Assembly: GCA_020859875.1 (NCBI GenBank)
Contig: JAJBVJ010000171.1
Span: 1 to 5,238 of the forward strand
Length of the DNA: 5,238 bases
Reading direction: 5' to 3'
DNA from: Rikenellaceae bacterium
GTDB taxonomy: Bacteria > Bacteroidota > Bacteroidia > Bacteroidales > Rikenellaceae
Numbering within the stretch: position 1 is the stretch's first letter; each line of letters begins with the position of its first letter. Below the pieces are notes generated by a model. The model saw only the letters and a program-made list of their open reading frames with translations. It did no database searches and had not been told where the DNA came from. Shown here piece by piece: positions 5,202-5,238 of the stretch. The position numbers and the translations under genes were made by a program.

Positions 5202-5238
5202 ATGAGATAAAAAAAATAGGGGTTATATAATATTATAT

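Noticed and set aside
5202..5210. ATG AGA TAA directly after the leader hairpin as a leader peptide
   Set aside because: A two-codon frame without a ribosome-binding site or regulatory codon pattern is not supportable.

Overview
The window reads as chromosomal DNA from a member of the Bacteroidota, probably the gut-associated Bacteroidales (possibly Alistipes-like, which is a guess). The evidence is indirect but consistent. Promoters fit the Bacteroidota sigma-ABfr pattern (TTTG-like -33 element, TAnnTTTG -7 element; two clear examples end at 2620 and 4090). Most starts have no strong Shine-Dalgarno sequence, and coding GC is moderate. The gene content (acetyl-CoA hydrolase/transferase-family CoA-transferase, WaaP/Kdo-kinase-like LPS kinase, hemerythrin/RIC-like protein with a LuxR regulator, cupin-AraC regulator) is common in this group. 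All five genes are on the + strand.

Layout. 1-126: A/T-rich leader. 127-1452: CoA-transferase, closed by a strong intrinsic terminator at 1477-1508. 1509-1648: A/T-rich gap holding a degenerate 44-bp-spaced direct repeat. 1649-2401: small kinase of the LPS/Kdo kinase type, closed by a strong terminator at 2432-2466. 2590-2620: clear promoter. 2637-3386 and 3383-3988: two-gene operon with an ATGA stop/start overlap, encoding a YtfE/RIC-like di-iron hemerythrin protein and a LuxR-type regulator whose receiver-like domain lacks the phosphorylatable aspartate. 4061-4112: second clear promoter with a perfect 19-bp palindrome on the predicted transcription start. 4179-5057: AraC-family regulator with an N-terminal cupin-like domain. 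5058-5238: non-coding stretch with a cluster of TGTAAA/TTTACA repeats, a -7-like element and a perfect 13-bp hairpin, apparently the control region of a gene beyond the window.

How the parts may work together. The CoA-transferase (short-chain acyl-CoA/acetate metabolism) and the kinase (cell-envelope glycolipid phosphorylation) look like independent single-gene units, each with its own terminator. The hemerythrin/LuxR pair is the best candidate for a small sensory system: a di-iron protein keeps every predicted iron ligand of YtfE but not the N-terminal cysteine pair, and is translationally coupled to a regulator that cannot be a conventional phosphorylated response regulator. An oxygen, NO or iron-redox response is inference. 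The AraC regulator lies directly before an elaborate regulatory region and may control the gene to the right, its own promoter, or both.

No wholly novel system can be demonstrated. The most interesting leads are the hemerythrin/pseudo-receiver pair, the palindrome at the AraC promoter, and the repeat plus hairpin leader at the right edge. No tRNA, rRNA, CRISPR array or intact mobile element was seen.
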